This document shows, piece after piece, positions 61,570 to 64,000 of a stretch of 64,000 nt of DNA. The stretch is taken from positions 25,130 to 89,129 of the forward strand of contig JAPYMA010001976.1 in NCBI GenBank assembly GCA_035041965.1. Direction: 5' to 3'. How positions within the stretch are numbered: position 1 is the first letter of the stretch; each line of letters begins with the position of its first letter. The notes under the pieces were generated by a model. That model made no database searches. It saw only the letters and a list, made by a program, of their open reading frames with translations, and was not told the origin of the DNA. Made by a program: the position numbers and the translations under genes. This DNA is from Anisakis pegreffii. Its lineage: Eukaryota; Nematoda; Chromadorea; Rhabditida; Anisakidae.

Positions 61570-64000
61570 TTAGGCTTAGGCTTAGGCTTAGGCTTAGGCT
61601 TAGGCTTAGGCTTGGGCTTAGGCTTAGGCTTGAGGCTTAGGCTTGGGCTTAGGGCTTAGGCTTGAGGCTTAGGCTTAGGCTTAGGCTTGGGCTTAGGCTT
61701 AGGCTTAGGCTTAGGCTTAGGCTTAGGCTTAGGCTTAGGCTTAGGCTTAGGCTTAGGCTTAGGCTTAGGCTTAGGCTTGGGCTTAGGCTTAGGCTTAGGC
61801 TTAGGCTTAGGCTTAGGCTTAGGCTTAGGCTTAGGCTTAGGCTTAGGCTTAGGCTTAGGCTTAGGCTTAGGCTTAGGCTTAGGCTTAGGCTTAGGCTTAG
61901 GCTTAGGCTTAGGCTTAGGCTTAGGCTTAGGCTTAGGCTTAGGCTTAGGCTTAGGCTTAGGCTTAGGCTTGGGCTTAGGCTTAGGCTTAGGCTTAGGCTT
62001 AGGCTTAGGCTTAGGCTTAGGCTTAGGCTTAGGCTTAGGCTTAGGCTTAGGCTTAGGCTTAGGCTTAGGCTTGGGCTTAGGCTTAGGCTTAGGCTTAGGC
62101 TTAGGCTTGGGCTTAGGCTTAGGCTTAGGCTTGGGCTTAGGCTTAGGCTTAGGCTTAGGCTTAGGCTTGGGCTTAGGCTTAGGCTTAGGCTTGGGCTTGG
62201 GCTTAGGCTTGGGCTTGGGCTTGGGCTTGGGCTTGGGCTTAGGCTTAGGCTTGGGCTTGGGCTTGGGCTTAGGCTTGGGCTTAGGCTTAGGCTTAGGCTT
62301 GGGCTTAGGCTTAGGCTTAGGCTTGGGCTTAGGCTTGGGCTTAGGCTTAGGCTTGGGCTTGGGCTTAGGCTTGGGCTTAGGCTTAGGCTTAGGCTTGGGC
62401 TTAGGCTTAGGCTTGGGCTTAGGCTTAGGCTTGGGCTTAGGCTTAGGCTTAGGCTTAGGCTTAGGCTTAGGCTTAGGCTTAGGCTTAGGCTTAGGCTTAG
62501 GCTTAGGCTTAGGCTTAGGCTTAGGCTTAGGCTTAGGCTTAGGCTTAGGCTTAGGCTTAGGCTTAGGCTTAGGCTTGGGCTTAGGCTTAGGCTTAGGCTT
62601 AGGCTTAGGCTTGGGCTTAGGCTTAGGCTTAGGCTTAGGCTTGGGCTTGGGCTTAGGCTTGGGCTTGGGCTTAGGCTTAGGCTTAGGCTTAGGCTTAGGC
62701 TTAGGCTTAGGCTTGGGCTTGGGCTTAGGCTTGGGCTTGGGCTTGGGCTTAGGCTTAGGCTTGGGCTTGGGCTTGGGCTTAGGCTTGGGCTTAGGCTTGG
62801 GCTTGGGCTTGGGCTTGGGCTTAGGCTTAGGCTTGGGCTTGGGCTTGGGCTTAGGCTTAGGCTTGGGCTTAGGCTTAGGCTTAGGCTTGGGCTTAGGCTT
62901 GGGCTTGGGCTTAGGCTTAGGCTTAGGCTTAGGCTTAGGCTTAGGCTTAGGCTTAGGCTTGGGCTTAGGCTTAGGCTTAGGCTTAGGCTTAGGCTTAGGC
63001 TTAGGCTTAGGCTTAGGCTTAGGCTTAGGCTTGGGCTTAGGCTTAGGCTTAGGCTTAGGCTTAGGCTTAGGCTTAGGCTTAGGCTTAGGCTTAGGCTTAG
63101 GCTTAGGCTTAGGCTTAGGCTTAGGCTTAGGCTTAGGCTTAGGCTTAGGCTTAGGCTTAGGCTTAGGCTTAGGCTTGGGCTTAGGCTTAGGCTTAGGCTT
63201 AGGCTTAGGCTTAGGCTTAGGCTTGGGCTTAGGCTTAGGCTTGGGCTTAGGCTTGGGCTTGGGCTTGGGCTTGGGCTTGGGCTTGGGCTTGGGCTTGGGC
63301 TTAGGCTTGAGCAGGCTTGGGCTTGGGCTTGGGCTTGGGCTTAGGCTTGGGCTTGGGCTTGGGCTTGGGCTTGGGCTTGGGCTTAGGCTTGGGCTTAGGC
63401 TTGGGCTTGGGCTTGGGCTTGGGCTTGGGCTTGGGCTTGGGCTTAGGCTTGGGCTTAGGCTTGGGCTTGGGCTTAGGCTTGGGCTTAGGCTTAGGCTTGG
63501 GCTTAGGCTTAGGCTTAGGCTTGGGCTTAGGCTTGGGCTTAGGCTTAGGCTTAGGCTTAGGCTTAGGCTTAGGCTTAGGCTTGGGCTTAGGCTTAGGCTT
63601 AGGCTTAGGCTTAGGCTTAGGCTTAGGCTTGGGCTTAGGCTTAGGCTTAGGCTTAGGCTTAGGCTTAGGCTTAGGCTTAGGCTTAGGCTTAGGCTTAGGC
63701 TTAGGCTTAGGCTTAGGCTTGGGCTTAGGCTTAGGCTTGGGCTTAGGCTTAGGCTTGGGCTTAGGCTTAGGCTTAGGCTTAGGCTTAGGCTTAGGCTTAG
63801 GCTTAGGCTTGGGCTTAGGCTTAGGCTTAGGCTTAGGCTTAGGCTTGGGCTTGGGCTTGGGCTTAGGCTTGGGCTTGGGCTTGGGCTTGGGCTTAGGCTT
63901 AGGCTTGGGCTTAGGCTTGGGCTTGGGCTTAGGCTTGGGCTTGGGCTTGGGCTTAGGCTTGGGCTTGGGCTTGGGCTTAGGCTTGGGCTTAGGCTTAGGC
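61570..64000 (+). repeat. Telomeric array (TTAGGC)n with abundant TTGGGC variants
   Basis: About 2.4 kb of hexamers in G-strand orientation reaching the right window edge. TTAGGC is the nematode telomere repeat. My hand count from 61681 onward gives about 115 TTGGGC units of about 385, unevenly distributed: nearly pure TTAGGC at 61800-62040, 62460-62520 and 63060-63120, and TTGGGC-rich at 62160-62400, 62640-62900, 63240-63480 and 63840-63990. One irregular junction (TTGAGCAGGC) lies at about 63307-63316. The long open frames across it (Leu-Arg/Leu-Gly) are artefacts. Whether the true chromosome terminus is beyond the window cannot be seen. Confidence 0.97.

Noticed and set aside
61662..63344. 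560-codon open frame (Leu-Arg/Leu-Gly)
   Set aside because: It is the hexamer TTAGGC/TTGGGC read as codon pairs; it exists only because 6 is a multiple of 3 and the repeat has no stop in that frame.
61570..64000. CRISPR-like or prokaryotic tandem array
   Set aside because: Six-base units without unique spacers, in a clearly spliceosomal-intron eukaryotic context; it is telomeric.

Overview
The window is a nematode chromosome end. The evidence is a terminal array of TTAGGC repeats in G-strand orientation (about 61,570 to the right edge), short phase-conserved exons bounded by TTTCAG-type acceptors, AT-rich noncoding DNA, and protein-coding genes whose animal orthologues are recognisable by eye. 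I cannot name the species. All gene calls come from recognising families and hand-resolving splice sites so that phases agree; no database was searched.

Layout, left to right. 1-10,980 (minus): the N-terminal HEAT-repeat half of the TOR kinase gene (mTOR/let-363), 20 resolved exons giving exactly 1,140 codons; the FAT and kinase parts lie beyond the left edge. 11.4-12.6 kb: a purine/G-rich block, a palindrome cluster and an imperfect direct repeat. 13.7-16.4 kb (plus): CIAPIN1/anamorsin, an Fe-S assembly protein. 22.8-27.5 kb (plus): an FBXO22-like F-box/FIST protein. 32.4-35.1 kb (minus): a Bsh/BSX-class homeobox gene with a very long N-terminus, flanked by gene-poor AT-rich DNA. 39.2-39.5 kb (minus): an unassigned exon-like block. 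43.3-46.9 kb (minus): scattered, probably decayed pieces of a WDR83/MORG1-like WD40 gene, split by GC-rich inverted-repeat elements. 47.2-53.7 kb (plus): Nopp140/NOLC1 (DAO-5-like). 55.6-57.7 kb (plus): NHP2, a core H/ACA snoRNP protein. 57.7-61.4 kb: subtelomere with one retroposon copy. 61.4 kb to the end: degenerate, then regular telomeric repeat.

Functional links: NOLC1 and NHP2 are adjacent and co-oriented, and both act in nucleolar snoRNP biology. In vertebrates NHP2 is also a telomerase RNP subunit, so its place as the last recognisable gene before the telomere is notable, though possibly chance.

The most novel-looking items are: (1) a dispersed retroposon family, six copies in this window, with 10-12 bp target-site duplications, 5' truncation and an AATCCAGGT-type tail; (2) a telomeric array in which roughly 30% of units are TTGGGC, arranged in blocks that include a 60-bp higher-order repeat; (3) several foldback/MITE-like elements, four of them in introns of essential genes.
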